Counted from the first letter of the stretch, positions 7,384-17,130 are shown. The stretch is 64,000 nt of DNA from Pandoraea captiosa (GCF_902459775.1 NZ_CABPSQ010000003.1:62001-126000), one strand, 5' to 3'. Made by a program: numbers and translations. Notes: a model not told the origin generated them from the letters alone.

Positions 7384-8666
7384 ACCTGAGTTCCTTTCTG
7401 TCCGGGCGCGCCTTCCTGCGCAAGCGCCCATGCCACGTGTTCGCGCACCAGCGCCGACGCATGGTCGCGGCGCGCGAGCAATGCGTCTCGCATCGGCTTG
7501 CGCGCCTGCGCATCGGCCACCTCGCGCAACGCGTTGCCGAGTCCGACTGCCAGATTGCGCAGCCATCGTTCATGACCGATGCGGCGAATCGGACTGCCTT
7601 CGAGCCGCGTCATGAATTCGCTTTCGCTCCAGGCGAACAGTTCGACCAGCGACGCGCTGTCGAGCCTGTTTCGGGGCGCGAAATCGGCCAGCGGCGACGC
7701 TTGCGCAAACTTGTTCCACGGGCAGTAGAGCTGGCAGTCGTCGCAGCCATAGATTCGGTTGCCCATCTTCGCTCGAAGCGGTTCGGGAATCGCGCCCTTG
7801 TGCTCGATCGTCAGATACGACACGCACAGGCGCGCATCGACGCGAAACGGTTCGGTGATCGCACCGGTCGGGCACACGTCCAGGCAGCGTCGGCACTGTC
7901 CGCAGTGCTCCCCGCGCGCCATGGCAGTTTTCTCATGATCGCCGTGATCGTGGTGATCGGCATGATCGTGGTGATCGTCAAGGTCGACCGGAAGCGGCAC
8001 ATCGACGAAAATCTCGCCCAGGAAGAAGAGCGACCCCGCCTCGCGCGAGAGCAGCAGGGTATGTTTGCCCCGCCAGCCCAGCCCCGCCTTCTGCGCAAGT
8101 TCGACTTCGAGCACTGGCGCCGAGTCGGTGAATACGCGATAACCGAAAGGACCGATGGCGTTCGCAATGCGATCGGCCAACTGCTGCAAGCGGTTGCGCA
8201 TGACCTTGTGATAATCGCGACCCCGGGCATAGATCGACACGATGGCCTCGGCCGGTTGCGCGGCGCGAGCGGCTTCATGCGCCCGCCACTGCGCCAGGTC
8301 GACATCGCTGGGGAGGTAGTTCATGCGTGCGCTGATGACGCGCACCGTGCCCGGCACCAGTTCGGCGGGCCGCGCGCGCTTCATGCCGTGGGCCGCCATG
8401 TAGTCCATGTCGCCGTGACATCCGTCGTCGAGCCACTGCTGCAAGCCCGCTTCGGCGTGCGAGAGATCGGTGTCCGTGATGCCCACGTGGCCGAAGCCGA
8501 GTTCGGTCGCCCATCCACGAATCTGCACGGCAAGCGTCGCCAGCGCCTCGGGATCGAGGGCAGATGGCGTCGCTTTGTCGCGCGAGGACGACACTTCCGG
8601 GGTCTCCGGGGGTGTCGATGGCTCGACTTGTGCGGCGGTAGCGGGGAAAATCACGGAAGCTTTCAT
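7380..8666 (-). CDS. queG: Epoxyqueuosine reductase QueG
   Basis: 428 residues from the ATG at 8666. It reduces epoxyqueuosine to queuosine in tRNA using cobalamin and two [4Fe-4S] clusters. Seen are the catalytic Asp in FTDSAPVLE (near 181), the first cluster motif CGQCRRCLDVCPTGAI (Cys 255, 258, 261, 265), the second motif CDDCQLYCPWN, and a C-terminal HEAT-like region. An unusual Asp/His-rich loop (residues 229-246, DDHHDHADHHDHGDH) sits just before the first cluster and is encoded by a 9-bp repeat (7936-7980). The N-terminal 45 residues are longer than usual. An alternative start is ATG at 8675. TAAAAT (8679 down to 8674) ends eight bases before the chosen start. Its 3' end overlaps xerD. 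Confidence 0.92.
   Translation of the reverse strand: MKASVIFPATAAQVEPSTPPETPEVSSSRDKATPSALDPEALATLAVQIRGWATELGFGHVGITDTDLSHAEAGLQQWLDDGCHGDMDYMAAHGMKRARPAELVPGTVRVISARMNYLPSDVDLAQWRAHEAARAAQPAEAIVSIYARGRDYHKVMRNRLQQLADRIANAIGPFGYRVFTDSAPVLEVELAQKAGLGWRGKHTLLLSREAGSLFFLGEIFVDVPLPVDLDDHHDHADHHDHGDHEKTAMARGEHCGQCRRCLDVCPTGAITEPFRVDARLCVSYLTIEHKGAIPEPLRAKMGNRIYGCDDCQLYCPWNKFAQASPLADFAPRNRLDSASLVELFAWSESEFMTRLEGSPIRRIGHERWLRNLAVGLGNALREVADAQARKPMRDALLARRDHASALVREHVAWALAQEGAPGQKGTQV
7936..7980. repeat. 9-bp tandem repeat inside queG (five units of tgatcgNNN)
   Basis: The units are tgatcgccg, tgatcgtgg, tgatcggca, tgatcgtgg and tgatcgtca. On the coding strand they give the DHHDHADHHDH loop. The unit preserves frame. 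Confidence 0.85.
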
Positions 8667-8683
8667 CGACTCCATTTTACGCA

Positions 8684-9217
8684 ATGCCCGCCATGCCCGA
8701 CTCTTCGGCGCCACCCTTGCTGGGTGAGCGCATCTTCGCGCTGCCGGACGAAGCCGCCACCGAGGCCTTCGCCGCGGCGTTCGCGCGTGTCATCGTGGCG
8801 CGCATGGCGCACACCGATGCCGCGCACGCGGGGCTGCATGTGCAACTCTCGGGCGACCTCGGGGCCGGCAAAACCACCTTCGTGCGAGCGCTGTTGCGCG
8901 CGCTGGGCCACACGGGCCGCGTCAAAAGCCCGACCTACGCGCTGTGCGAACCATACAACATTGACACACCGCACGGCGTGTTGCCGGTCTATCATTTCGA
9001 TCTGTACCGCTTTGCCGATCCGGCCGAATGGCACGACACGGGCTTTCGCGAGCACTTTGCGGGCGATGCCCTGTGCCTGGTCGAGTGGCCGGAAAAGGCC
9101 GAAGGGCTCCTCGGCACCCCCGATTTGCGCCTTTGGCTGGAACCTGTTGGCGATAGCCGCCGTCTCACGACGAGCGCCTACACGCCGGCCGGTCTTGCTT
9201 GCCTGAACTCATGCTGA
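8684..9217 (+). CDS. tsaE: tRNA threonylcarbamoyladenosine biosynthesis ATPase TsaE
   Basis: 177 residues. The Walker A motif is SGDLGAGKTTFVRALLRALG (near 57-75), followed by the family signatures KSPTYAL and YHFDLYRFADP and the C-terminal VEWPEKAEGLL. TsaE works with TsaB and TsaD to make t6A37 in tRNAs reading ANN codons. The start codons of tsaE and the divergent queG lie only about 18 bases apart, so each promoter must lie in or next to the other gene. ATG 8693 is a possible alternative start. The stop overlaps the amiC start (ATGCTGA), suggesting coupling. Confidence 0.92.
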   Translation: MPAMPDSSAPPLLGERIFALPDEAATEAFAAAFARVIVARMAHTDAAHAGLHVQLSGDLGAGKTTFVRALLRALGHTGRVKSPTYALCEPYNIDTPHGVLPVYHFDLYRFADPAEWHDTGFREHFAGDALCLVEWPEKAEGLLGTPDLRLWLEPVGDSRRLTTSAYTPAGLACLNSC

Positions 9218-10713
9218 TCAAACGCTTCGCCCGTACCGACGACGCCTCATCGCCCAATGCCGGCCGCCGCCGCGCCTTGCGCGCCGGCGCATCGACACTC
9301 GCTTCGACACTGATTCTCGCCGTCACCGGCCCCCGTCTCGCTTTCGCCAACGCCATCGTTGCCGTGCGTGTCTGGCCGGCCAGGGATTACACACGTGTCA
9401 CGCTCGAGACCGACAATCCGGTCAAGTTCCAGCAGCAGTTGATGGAAAGTCCGAACCGCTTCGTCATCGATCTCGACGAAGTGGACCTGAATCCTGCGCT
9501 GCGCGATCTCGTTGCGAAAATTCAACCGAACGACCCGCAGATCGCGCAGGTGCGCGTGGGACAGTTCAAACCCGGCGTCGTGCGCATGGTTTTCGACCTC
9601 AAGGCCGGGGTGAAACCGCAGTCGTTCACGCTGCCGCCGGTGGCGGGCTACAAGTACCGCACGGTGTTCGATCTGTATCCGGCCGTTGAGCCCGATCCGC
9701 TCATGGAGTTGCTCGCGCAGACCGCGAACAAGGCCCAGGCGCTCGCGCAAAACTCTCAGTCGTCGCAGTCGTTGCATCCGCCCCAACCGTCGGCCGGTGC
9801 CAGCACGCCCAGCACGGAGGAGAGCGAAGCTTTCTTCCAGAAGTACGCACAGCGCGACCAGGCCGGACGTCCGCCTCGCCCGGGCCCCACGCCGTCGACA
9901 CCCGCACCGGACAAAACACCGCCGCTGGCCCAGCGTAATGACAAGGAGAACAAGGACGACACTGACGACTACGTGCCGCCCGCACGCGCGCAGAAGACCG
10001 CCCGCCTGCTCACCATCGCGCTAGACCCGGGCCACGGCGGGGAAGACCCCGGCGCGATCGGCGGGCGCGGCACTTACGAGAAAGTCGTTGTGTTGCAGAT
10101 CGCCAAGCGCCTGCGTCAGAAGATCGATGCCGAACCGAACATGCGCGCCATGATGACGCGCGACGCCGACTTCTTCGTGCCGCTCGGCGTACGTGTGCAA
10201 AAGGCACGGCGCGTCGACGCCGACCTGTTCATGTCGATCCACGCCGACGCCTTTACTTCGCCCTCGGCAAACGGGGCGTCCGTGTTCGCGCTATCCGAGC
10301 GCGGGGCAACGAGCGCCACGGCGCGACTTCTCGAGAAGACGCAGAACGCCTCCGATCTGATCGGCGGCGTCAACATCAAGACCAACGACCGGACCGTCGC
10401 CCACGCGCTGCTCGACATGTCGACGACCGCGCAGATCCGCGACAGCAAGGTGTTCGGCACCGCGCTGCTCACGCAGATCGGCACAGTAGCGCCGCGCCTT
10501 CACAGCAAGAACGTCGAACAGGCGTCGTTCGCCGTGCTCAAGGCGCCTGACATCCCGTCGGTGCTGGTCGAGACCGCCTTCATCAGTAACCCGGACGAAG
10601 AACGCAATCTGATCGATCCGGCGTATCAGGACCGTTTGGCCGACGCGCTGCTCAAGGGCATCAAGGCCTACTTCGCCAAGAACCCGCCCATCGCGAAGAA
10701 CCGCACGGCCTGA
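9211..10713 (+). CDS. amiC: N-acetylmuramoyl-L-alanine amidase, AmiC type, Tat-exported
   Basis: 500 residues. The N-terminus has a twin-arginine-like signal (GRRRALRAG then a hydrophobic stretch ending LAFA). An AMIN domain follows (near 48-150, VRVWPARDYTRVTLETDNPVK), then a Pro/Ser/Gln-rich linker, then an Amidase_3 catalytic domain from about residue 265 with the zinc ligands in LDPGHGGEDPGAIG, the Glu of YEKVVVLQIAKRL, FMSIHADAF and the catalytic Glu in VETAFISNP. It cleaves septal peptidoglycan in the periplasm for daughter-cell separation. The ATG at 9211 overlaps the tsaE stop; a TTG 12 bases upstream is less likely. Confidence 0.92.
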   Translation: MLIKRFARTDDASSPNAGRRRALRAGASTLASTLILAVTGPRLAFANAIVAVRVWPARDYTRVTLETDNPVKFQQQLMESPNRFVIDLDEVDLNPALRDLVAKIQPNDPQIAQVRVGQFKPGVVRMVFDLKAGVKPQSFTLPPVAGYKYRTVFDLYPAVEPDPLMELLAQTANKAQALAQNSQSSQSLHPPQPSAGASTPSTEESEAFFQKYAQRDQAGRPPRPGPTPSTPAPDKTPPLAQRNDKENKDDTDDYVPPARAQKTARLLTIALDPGHGGEDPGAIGGRGTYEKVVVLQIAKRLRQKIDAEPNMRAMMTRDADFFVPLGVRVQKARRVDADLFMSIHADAFTSPSANGASVFALSERGATSATARLLEKTQNASDLIGGVNIKTNDRTVAHALLDMSTTAQIRDSKVFGTALLTQIGTVAPRLHSKNVEQASFAVLKAPDIPSVLVETAFISNPDEERNLIDPAYQDRLADALLKGIKAYFAKNPPIAKNRTA

Positions 10714-10776
10714 CGTGGCGCGTTGCGTCATCTTCGCGCGCTACATACCGGTAACAACGTCCGAAGTCAGTCGCAA

Positions 10777-10823
10777 ATGAAAAATGGCGCGCCCGAATCG
10801 AATCGGGACGCGCCATTTTTCAT
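10777..10823. terminator. Bidirectional intrinsic terminator between amiC and dedA
   Basis: atgaaaaatggcgcg (10777-10791) pairs with cgcgccatttttcat (10809-10823), with further pairing in the loop. The A-run and T-run make it usable from both directions for these convergent genes. Confidence 0.9.
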
Positions 10824-10864
10824 GGCCCCGGCGGAGGTGATCCGTCGAGGCCTGCCGAACGGAT

Positions 10865-11536
10865 TTACTTGCCCTGCCCTTGCGGTTCGCCACGGCGACG
10901 ACCGCGCGTGAACAGCTTCCACAATGCGCCCAGCGCGATGGGCACCACGGCAGCCGAAATACCCACCAGCACGATGATGTTCAGATATTGCTTGACCAGC
11001 GGCAGGTTGCCGAACAGGTAGCCGCCGCCCACGAGCAATACGACCCAGATCAGCGCGCCCAGCACGTTGTAGAGCTGGAAGCGCGTCCACGACATGGCCG
11101 AGACGCCGGCGACGAACGGTGCGAACGTGCGCACGACCGGCACGAAACGCGCCATGACGATGGTCTTGCCACCGTGATGCTCGTAGAAGTCGTGGGTCTT
11201 GCGCAGGGCGTCGCGATCGAGGAAACGCCAGTTCTTCTCGTACACGCGCGGCCCGATCTTAGAGCCGATCCAGTAATTGAGCGTGTTGCCCGTCACCGCC
11301 GCGATAAAGAGCAGCACGCCGAGCAGCCACGGATCCATGGCGCCGGTGGCGGCAAACGCGCCGCCGATGAACAGCAGGGAATCGCCCGGAAGGAACGGGA
11401 AAAGCACCAGCCCTGTTTCCACGAAAACGATCATGAACAGGAACAGATACACCCAGTTTCCGTACTGATCGATGAACACCCCCAGATGTTTATCGATGTG
11501 GAGCACCATCTCCAGCAATTGCACCAAAGTATCCAA
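10865..11536 (-). CDS. DedA/SNARE-associated family inner-membrane protein
   Basis: 223 residues with about five hydrophobic segments (near 28-45, 50-75, 138-165, 170-200). DedA signatures are LFPFLPGDSLLFIGGAFA, the NYWIGSKIGPRVYEKNW stretch and the basic motif ARFVPVVRTFAPFVAGVSAM, followed by FQLYNVLGALIW. DedA proteins such as E. coli YqjA/YghB are undecaprenyl-phosphate or phospholipid transporters needed for envelope homeostasis. A TGAGGAA ribosome site supports the ATG at 11536. The C-terminus is basic (TRGRRRGEPQGQGK). Confidence 0.9.
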   Translation of the reverse strand: MDTLVQLLEMVLHIDKHLGVFIDQYGNWVYLFLFMIVFVETGLVLFPFLPGDSLLFIGGAFAATGAMDPWLLGVLLFIAAVTGNTLNYWIGSKIGPRVYEKNWRFLDRDALRKTHDFYEHHGGKTIVMARFVPVVRTFAPFVAGVSAMSWTRFQLYNVLGALIWVVLLVGGGYLFGNLPLVKQYLNIIVLVGISAAVVPIALGALWKLFTRGRRRGEPQGQGK

Positions 11537-11865
11537 GTCGATTCCTCAAGATAAAGGACGCTGGCCCGTCCCTGCGGGCGCGCGACGAGTCGCATCATAC
11601 CAGCGCGACTGTCGTGCGTCGTTAAGTCTGCGTGACGGTAACACCCGTGGCCGGGAATGGCCGGGCGCGTCCCAAATCGTCACTTTTTTCCGGTCCGGAC
11701 TCACCGTGAGCTTCCCACACCGGAATTAGTTGCCAATTAAAGGCCCATGGACGGGCAACCGGCGAGCAATGGGCAGGCAATGGACAGGGTGGCTATTTAA
11801 CAAGCATGACGCGCCGAAACGGCGCTCAGCCTATGTCTTTGAGGGCACCCTTTATAATGGTTCCC
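11537..11865. other. Divergent intergenic region dedA / mutL
   Basis: 329 bases with no gene that I can support. It contains the dedA ribosome site, a GC-rich hairpin gcgccg-aaa-cggcgc (11811-11825) and a consensus -10 hexamer TATAAT (11853-11858) whose last base is eight bases before the mutL ATG. No good -35 was found for it. Confidence 0.55.
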
Positions 11866-13971
11866 ATGTCCGCCACCCCGACCTCCGCCCCCCATGCGCA
11901 AGACCCGGCCATCGCCTCCGTCGATGTGCCCGGCAACGCGCCCTCCGAAGCCGCCGAGCGCCGCCCCGGCCCAATGCCGGCGGGCCTCGCGCCCGCGCGC
12001 GCCATCCGTGTCCTGCCCGACCAGCTGATCAGTCAGATCGCCGCCGGCGAGGTGGTCGAACGCCCCGCCTCGGTGGTCAAGGAACTGCTGGAAAATGCTC
12101 TGGACGCCGGTGCCCGCGCGCTTCAGATCAAGCTCGAAGAGGGCGGCGTGCGCCGTATCGCCATTACCGACGACGGCGGCGGCATGTCCGCCGACCAACT
12201 GCCGCTGGCGCTCACGCGCCACGCCACGAGCAAGATCCGCACGCTCGACGAGCTGGAGTCGGTCCTCACGCTCGGATTCCGGGGTGAAGCGCTGGCGTCC
12301 ATCGCCTCCGTTGCACAGCTCACGCTTTCCAGCCGTCAGATCGACGCCCCGCATGCCACCGCCATCGACGGCAACACCGGTGCACTGACCCCGGCCGCCG
12401 GCCCGGTGGGCACGACCGTCGACGTGCGCGACCTGTATTTCAATACCCCCGCGCGACGCAAATTCCTGAAGACCGAGCAAACCGAGTTCGGTCATTGCAT
12501 GGACGTCATTCGCCGCAGCGCACTGGCGCGCCCGGATGTCGGTTTCTCGATCCTGCACAACAACCGTGCCGTGGAGCACTGGAACGCCTCGGACGCCGCC
12601 ACCCGTGTCGCGCGCGTGCTGGGCAACGATTTCGCCGACGCCCATCTGGCGCTAGACGAAGGCGCGGCCGAGTTGCGTCTTTCGGGCTTCGTCGGCCTGC
12701 CGACCGCGAGCCGTGGCCGCGCCGACCAGCAATATTTCTTCGTGAACGGTCGTTTCGTGCGCGACAAGCTGCTCACGCACGCCGTGCGCGCCGCATATGA
12801 AGACGTGCTGCACGGCGACCGCTATCCGGCGTACGTGTTGTATTTCGAATTGCCGCCACAGTTGGTGGACGTGAACGTTCACCCGTCGAAGATCGAAGTG
12901 CGCTTTCGCGACGCCCGCAGCGTCCACCAGTTCGTGTTCCACGCCGTGCAGCGCGCGCTCGCGCGGGCGGCAGGCAGCGGCGGCGCAACGCACGCCGCGC
13001 ACCTGACCGAACGTGGCGGACTCGCCGCCGGTCCGGGGGGGATGGGAACAACAGGGACGATGGGGACGACCGGCGCGGCGGGCGGCTTCGGCGGCGCACG
13101 TCCCTCGGGTGGCTTCGGCACACCGGGCGGCAGTAGCTGGAATTCGCGTGCGCAGCAAGGCGCGTTGCCCATGGCGCAACCGCTGTCGGTCTACGACAAT
13201 CTGTTCGGGCGCGCGGCCCCGCCGGCGGCCCGGCCGTACGGGCAGCCCGGCGTCACCGACGTGCCGTCTCCGGCTTACGGTAACCATGGCACCAACGGTG
13301 AGACGCCGGGCAGCGGTCTGGCCGACGCCTTCGCCGCCAACGTCAATGCCAACAACGCTAACGGCGCGGCCGATGCCATGTCGCTCGAACAACCGCTGGG
13401 CTTCGCCCTCGGTCAGTTGCACGGCATTTACATCCTTGCCCAGAACGCCTACGGCCTCGTACTCGTCGACATGCACGCGGCGCACGAGCGCATTCTCTAC
13501 GAACGCTTCAAGCAGGCGCTGGTCGAGCGCAGCGTGCCCGTCCAGCCGTTGCTCATTCCGGTCACGTTCTTCGCCGACCCGGTCGAGATCGGCACGACCG
13601 AAGAACATCAGGAAACGTTGACGGCGCTGGGCTTCGATCTGGCCGCGATGTCCCCCACCACGCTCGCCGTGCGCGCGATTCCCGCCTTGCTCGACGGGGC
13701 CGATGCGCAAGCGCTGGCGCGCGCCGTGCTGGCCGATCTGCGTCAATACGGCGGCTCGCGCGTGCTCACGGAGCGTCAGCACGAATTGCTCGGCACGCTC
13801 GCCTGCCATACCGCAGTGCGCGCGAACCGGCGTCTGACGCACGAGGAGATGAACGCCCTGTTGCGCCAGATGGAAGCCACCGAGCGAGCCGATCAGTGCA
13901 ATCACGGACGTCCCACCTGGTACCAACTGACCCTTGGCGACCTCGACAAATTGTTCATGCGCGGACGTTGA
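11866..13971 (+). CDS. mutL: DNA mismatch repair protein MutL
   Basis: 701 residues. The GHKL ATPase motifs are [22 protein letters not shown] and [10 protein letters not shown]. The transducer domain has [14 protein letters not shown] and [15 protein letters not shown] long Gly/Ala/Asn-rich linker (about residues 385-515, with [12 protein letters not shown] repeats) follows, then the C-terminal dimerisation domain with [12 protein letters not shown], matching the endonuclease motif DQHAX2EX4E except for M in place of Q, and [11 protein letters not shown]. It should therefore be a nicking MutL, as in bacteria lacking MutH. The start at 11866 was chosen by family length; no Shine-Dalgarno precedes it. 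It is followed at 7 bases by miaA. Confidence 0.94.
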   Translation: MSATPTSAPHAQDPAIASVDVPGNAPSEAAERRPGPMPAGLAPARAIRVLPDQLISQIAAGEVVERPASVVKELLENALDAGARALQIKLEEGGVRRIAITDDGGGMSADQLPLALTRHATSKIRTLDELESVLTLGFRGEALASIASVAQLTLSSRQIDAPHATAIDGNTGALTPAAGPVGTTVDVRDLYFNTPARRKFLKTEQTEFGHCMDVIRRSALARPDVGFSILHNNRAVEHWNASDAATRVARVLGNDFADAHLALDEGAAELRLSGFVGLPTASRGRADQQYFFVNGRFVRDKLLTHAVRAAYEDVLHGDRYPAYVLYFELPPQLVDVNVHPSKIEVRFRDARSVHQFVFHAVQRALARAAGSGGATHAAHLTERGGLAAGPGGMGTTGTMGTTGAAGGFGGARPSGGFGTPGGSSWNSRAQQGALPMAQPLSVYDNLFGRAAPPAARPYGQPGVTDVPSPAYGNHGTNGETPGSGLADAFAANVNANNANGAADAMSLEQPLGFALGQLHGIYILAQNAYGLVLVDMHAAHERILYERFKQALVERSVPVQPLLIPVTFFADPVEIGTTEEHQETLTALGFDLAAMSPTTLAVRAIPALLDGADAQALARAVLADLRQYGGSRVLTERQHELLGTLACHTAVRANRRLTHEEMNALLRQMEATERADQCNHGRPTWYQLTLGDLDKLFMRGR

Positions 13972-13978
13972 GCAGTTC

Positions 13979-14926
13979 ATGAAGGCAAATTCCCCGATCG
14001 TCTGTCTGCTGGGCCCGACAGCCTCCGGCAAGACCGCCGCTGCCCTGGCGCTCGCGCACGACACCCCGCTGGAGATCATCAGCGTCGATTCCGCGCTCGT
14101 GTATCGCGAAATGGATATCGGCACGGCCAAGCCCAGCGCCGAAGAACTCGCCGCCGTGCCGCACCACCTGATCGACATCATCGATCCGCGCGACGCCTAT
14201 TCCGCCGCGCAATTTCGCGAAGACACGCTGCGCCTCGTCGACGAGATCGCGGCACGCGGGCGCCGTGCGCTGCTCGTTGGCGGCACCATGCTGTACTACA
14301 AGGCGCTCACGCAAGGCCTCTCGCCACTGCCGTCTGGCGATGCGCACGTGCGCGCCAGACTCGACGAAGACGCGGCGCGCGACGGCTGGCCGGCCATGCA
14401 CGCGCGACTCGCCGGCGTCGACCCGGTGACGGCCGCGCGCCTCGCGCCGAACGATTCGCAGCGCATTCAACGGGCACTGGAAGTGTTCGAACTCTCCGGC
14501 AAACCGATGTCGCAGTGGCTCGCCGAGCAGGCGCAAACACCCGCTACGTCATCGCCGCACACGTTCGTGCCTGTCGCGCTGGAGCCAGGCGACCGCTCGG
14601 TGCTGCACGCCCGTATCGCACAGCGATTCCATCAGATGCTCGCCGCAGGCTTCGTCGAGGAAGTGGAGCGTCTGCGCGCCCGCGGCGATCTCGATCCCGG
14701 CCTGCCGTCGATGCGCTGCGTCGGGTACCGTCAGGTGTGGGAATACCTCGACGGCGAAACGGACTACGACACCATGCGCGACAAAGGCATCTTCGCCACA
14801 CGCCAATTGTGCAAACGTCAGCTCACGTGGCTGCGCTCGATGCCCGAGCGCCACGTCGTCGACTGCACGGCCCCGGACGCTCCACAACGCGCGCTGGCCA
14901 CCGTGCGCGCGCTCTGGCAATCCTGA
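13979..14926 (+). CDS. miaA: tRNA dimethylallyltransferase MiaA
   Basis: 315 residues. The P-loop is [11 protein letters not shown] near residue 10, followed by [17 protein letters not shown], the conserved [26 protein letters not shown] and the C-terminal [15 protein letters not shown] and [15 protein letters not shown]. It transfers dimethylallyl to A37 of tRNAs reading UNN codons. The ATG at 13979 lies 7 bases after the mutL stop; the mutL-miaA order is classic in proteobacteria. Confidence 0.95.
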   Translation: MKANSPIVCLLGPTASGKTAAALALAHDTPLEIISVDSALVYREMDIGTAKPSAEELAAVPHHLIDIIDPRDAYSAAQFREDTLRLVDEIAARGRRALLVGGTMLYYKALTQGLSPLPSGDAHVRARLDEDAARDGWPAMHARLAGVDPVTAARLAPNDSQRIQRALEVFELSGKPMSQWLAEQAQTPATSSPHTFVPVALEPGDRSVLHARIAQRFHQMLAAGFVEEVERLRARGDLDPGLPSMRCVGYRQVWEYLDGETDYDTMRDKGIFATRQLCKRQLTWLRSMPERHVVDCTAPDAPQRALATVRALWQS

Positions 14927-14984
14927 GCCACCAAGACCCGCCTGAACCCCGCCGCATCCGTTCAAACCCTGACAGCTTTCCGGT

Positions 14985-15046
14985 TTGCATGTCGATTTTG
15001 ATATGCTAATTTGCATATCAACGTTTCGATCAATGCAAAATTGCAT
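14985..15046. promoter_or_regulatory. Cluster of TTGCAT inverted repeats upstream of an ABC importer operon
   Basis: gatatgc (15000-15006) pairs with gcatatc (15013-15019), and atgcaa (15033-15038) pairs with ttgcat (15041-15046). Another ttgcat is at 14985-14990. Four half-sites occur within 62 bases, just upstream of the permease start at 15075, in a locally AT-rich stretch. They are a candidate operator for the LysR regulator at 21973, which is inferred from neighbourhood only. Confidence 0.5.
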
Positions 15047-15074
15047 CGAATCCACGATACCGGGAAGGGTGCCA

Positions 15075-15962
15075 ATGACGCAGACTTCGATGGAGCCGAG
15101 TGGGGTGGCAGGTGGGATGCCGGGTAACGCGATGCGGTTACCGACGGGTGGCCCGCGGCGCGTGCCGATTGGCAAATGGCTCGTGCGCACCGGTATCGCG
15201 CTGATTTATCTGTTCATGCTCAGCCCGTTGATCTTCGTGGTGTGGCTGAGTTTCTTCAAAGACGCGATCATCACGTTCCCGCCGAGCGGCTACACGCTGT
15301 CGTGGTACGTCAACGCCTGGCGCAACGCCGCATTTGCCGACGGATTCCTGCTCTCGCTCCAGCTCGCGGCCTGTGCTGCCATCGGCGGCGTGGTGCTCGG
15401 TGTCGCGGCGTCGCTCGCCCTCGCCCGTTACCGCTTTCCGGGCCGGCGCACGCTCGGCAACGTGCTGTTGTTGCCGCTCGTCGTGCCGGGAATCGTTGCT
15501 GGCATTGCCACCTATTTGTTCTATCTGCGCGCGGAGAACGCCCTCGACATCGATATCGTCGGCACGTTCGGCGGTCTGGTGATTGCGCACGTCTGCCTGA
15601 CCATTCCATGGACCATGCGGCTCGTGGGCGCGAGTCTCGCGCAGATCGACGGCACCATCGAAGAGGCTGCGCGCAATCTCGGCGCGGGCCCGTGGCGCAC
15701 GCTCTGGCGCGTGACCCTGCCGATGCTTCGTCCCGCCATCGTCGCCGCCGTGCTGTTCAGCTTCATCGTGTCGTTCGAGAACCTGGAACTCACGCTGCCG
15801 CTGGTGGGACCGGGCAAGACGACCCTGCCCATCGCCATCATGCAGTACCTCGAATTCAATCTCGATCCGACGATTGCCGCGGTCTCCGCCGCGCAGATCG
15901 TATTGCTCGGCATCGTCATGCTGATCACCGATCGCTTCGTCAAACTCAGCCAGGTGATCTGA
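15075..15962 (+). CDS. ABC transporter permease, PotC-like
   Basis: 295 residues with about six transmembrane segments after a 35-residue Gly/Pro-rich cytoplasmic start. The EAA loop is EEAARNLGAGPWRTLWRVTLP (near 197-216). It resembles the spermidine/putrescine-type permease subunit 2 family (MetI-like fold). It is first in an operon with the ATPase (1 base between), binding protein and second permease. The ATG at 15075 has GGGAAGGG upstream; an earlier ATG at 14985 would overlap the operator repeats. Confidence 0.87.
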   Translation: MTQTSMEPSGVAGGMPGNAMRLPTGGPRRVPIGKWLVRTGIALIYLFMLSPLIFVVWLSFFKDAIITFPPSGYTLSWYVNAWRNAAFADGFLLSLQLAACAAIGGVVLGVAASLALARYRFPGRRTLGNVLLLPLVVPGIVAGIATYLFYLRAENALDIDIVGTFGGLVIAHVCLTIPWTMRLVGASLAQIDGTIEEAARNLGAGPWRTLWRVTLPMLRPAIVAAVLFSFIVSFENLELTLPLVGPGKTTLPIAIMQYLEFNLDPTIAAVSAAQIVLLGIVMLITDRFVKLSQVI

Positions 15963-15963
15963 C

Positions 15964-17016
15964 ATGGCCAACGTCTCGCTGCGCAACCTGCGCAAGCAAT
16001 ACGGCAACGCCGCCGCCGTGGCGGACTTCTCGCTGGACATTGCAGAAGGCGAGCTCGTCGCCTTTCTCGGGCCCAGCGGCTGCGGCAAGACCACTACGCT
16101 GCGCATGGTCGCGGGCTTCGTCGAGCCGAGCGCCGGCGAAATCTGGATCGGTGGCAAGGAAGTCTCGCGCCTGCCGGCGCATCGCCGCAACACCGGCATG
16201 GTGTTCCAGCGCTACGCCCTGTTCCCGCACATGACCGTCGCGCAGAACGTGGCGTTCGGGCTGGAGATGCGACGCGTCTCCAACGCCGAGCGCGACACGC
16301 GCATTCGTGAAGCGCTCGACATGGTGCGCCTCACCGCGCTTGCCGAGCGCTACCCGCGCCAGCTCTCCGGCGGACAGCAGCAGCGTGTGGCCATTGCACG
16401 CGCGCTCGCGATTCGTCCCGACGTCTTCCTGCTCGACGAGCCGCTCTCGAATCTCGACGCAAAACTGCGCACGGAAGTCCGCGAAGAAATCCGCGCGTTG
16501 CAGCGCCGCCTGGGACTCACCACGATCTTCGTCACCCATGATCAGGAGGAGGCCCTGGCGATTGCCGACCGACTCGCGGTGATGCACGACGGGTGTGTCC
16601 AGCAGATCGGCACCGCCGACGCCCTGTACGAGCGTCCGGCCAATCCGTTCGTGGCCAACTTCCTGGGCAAGATGAATTTCCTCGCCGGACAGATGCAGGA
16701 CGGACATTTCGTCACCACCCGAGGCGAGCGTCTCGCGCTGGCGGGCGCAACGCCCGACGCGAAGACGCTCGGCATTCGTCCGGAACGTCTGCGTCTGGCC
16801 GATGCCGCGACGCCAGGCGAGACGGCGGTGCCTGTCACGGTCGACCAGACGATCTATCTCGGCTCGACGCTGGAGCTTCGCCTCAGGAGCGCACAAGGCG
16901 AAATGCTGGTCGCCCACGTGCCGAACACGGCGCGCGACGACGCGCGTCGCTTCTCGCCGGGCAGCGCGCTCAAGGCCTGCTTCGCGAGTCGCGACTGCCT
17001 GTTCTTCAACGCGTAA
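15964..17016 (+). CDS. ABC transporter ATP-binding protein, PotA-like
   Basis: 350 residues: Walker A GPSGCGKTTT (near 36-45), Q-loop VFQRYALFPHM, signature LSGGQQQR, Walker B VFLLDEPLSNLD, H-loop VTHDQEEA, and a C-terminal TOBE domain from about residue 270. It powers the importer formed with the flanking permeases and binding protein. Only one base separates it from the permease stop. Confidence 0.92.
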   Translation: MANVSLRNLRKQYGNAAAVADFSLDIAEGELVAFLGPSGCGKTTTLRMVAGFVEPSAGEIWIGGKEVSRLPAHRRNTGMVFQRYALFPHMTVAQNVAFGLEMRRVSNAERDTRIREALDMVRLTALAERYPRQLSGGQQQRVAIARALAIRPDVFLLDEPLSNLDAKLRTEVREEIRALQRRLGLTTIFVTHDQEEALAIADRLAVMHDGCVQQIGTADALYERPANPFVANFLGKMNFLAGQMQDGHFVTTRGERLALAGATPDAKTLGIRPERLRLADAATPGETAVPVTVDQTIYLGSTLELRLRSAQGEMLVAHVPNTARDDARRFSPGSALKACFASRDCLFFNA

Positions 17017-17053
17017 GCACACGCGCCGCCGCTGCATTGCATTCGCTTTGTTC

Positions 17054-17130
17054 ACGCTTCGTTCACGCCTCACTTACACCTCACTTACGCCTCATTTACG
17101 CCTCATTTACGCCTCACTCACGCTTCGACC
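17054..17130. repeat. 11-bp imperfect tandem repeat (seven units of acgcctcaNtt type)
   Basis: Units start at 17054, 17065, 17076, 17087, 17098, 17109 and 17120. The middle copies acgcctcattt are identical and the outer ones degenerate. The array lies between the ATPase stop and the binding-protein start. Confidence 0.9.

Noticed and set aside
17054-17130. Possible CRISPR array
   Set aside because: Repeats are 11 bp, contiguous and have no spacers; the same applies to the arrays at 2321, 21781 and 40331.
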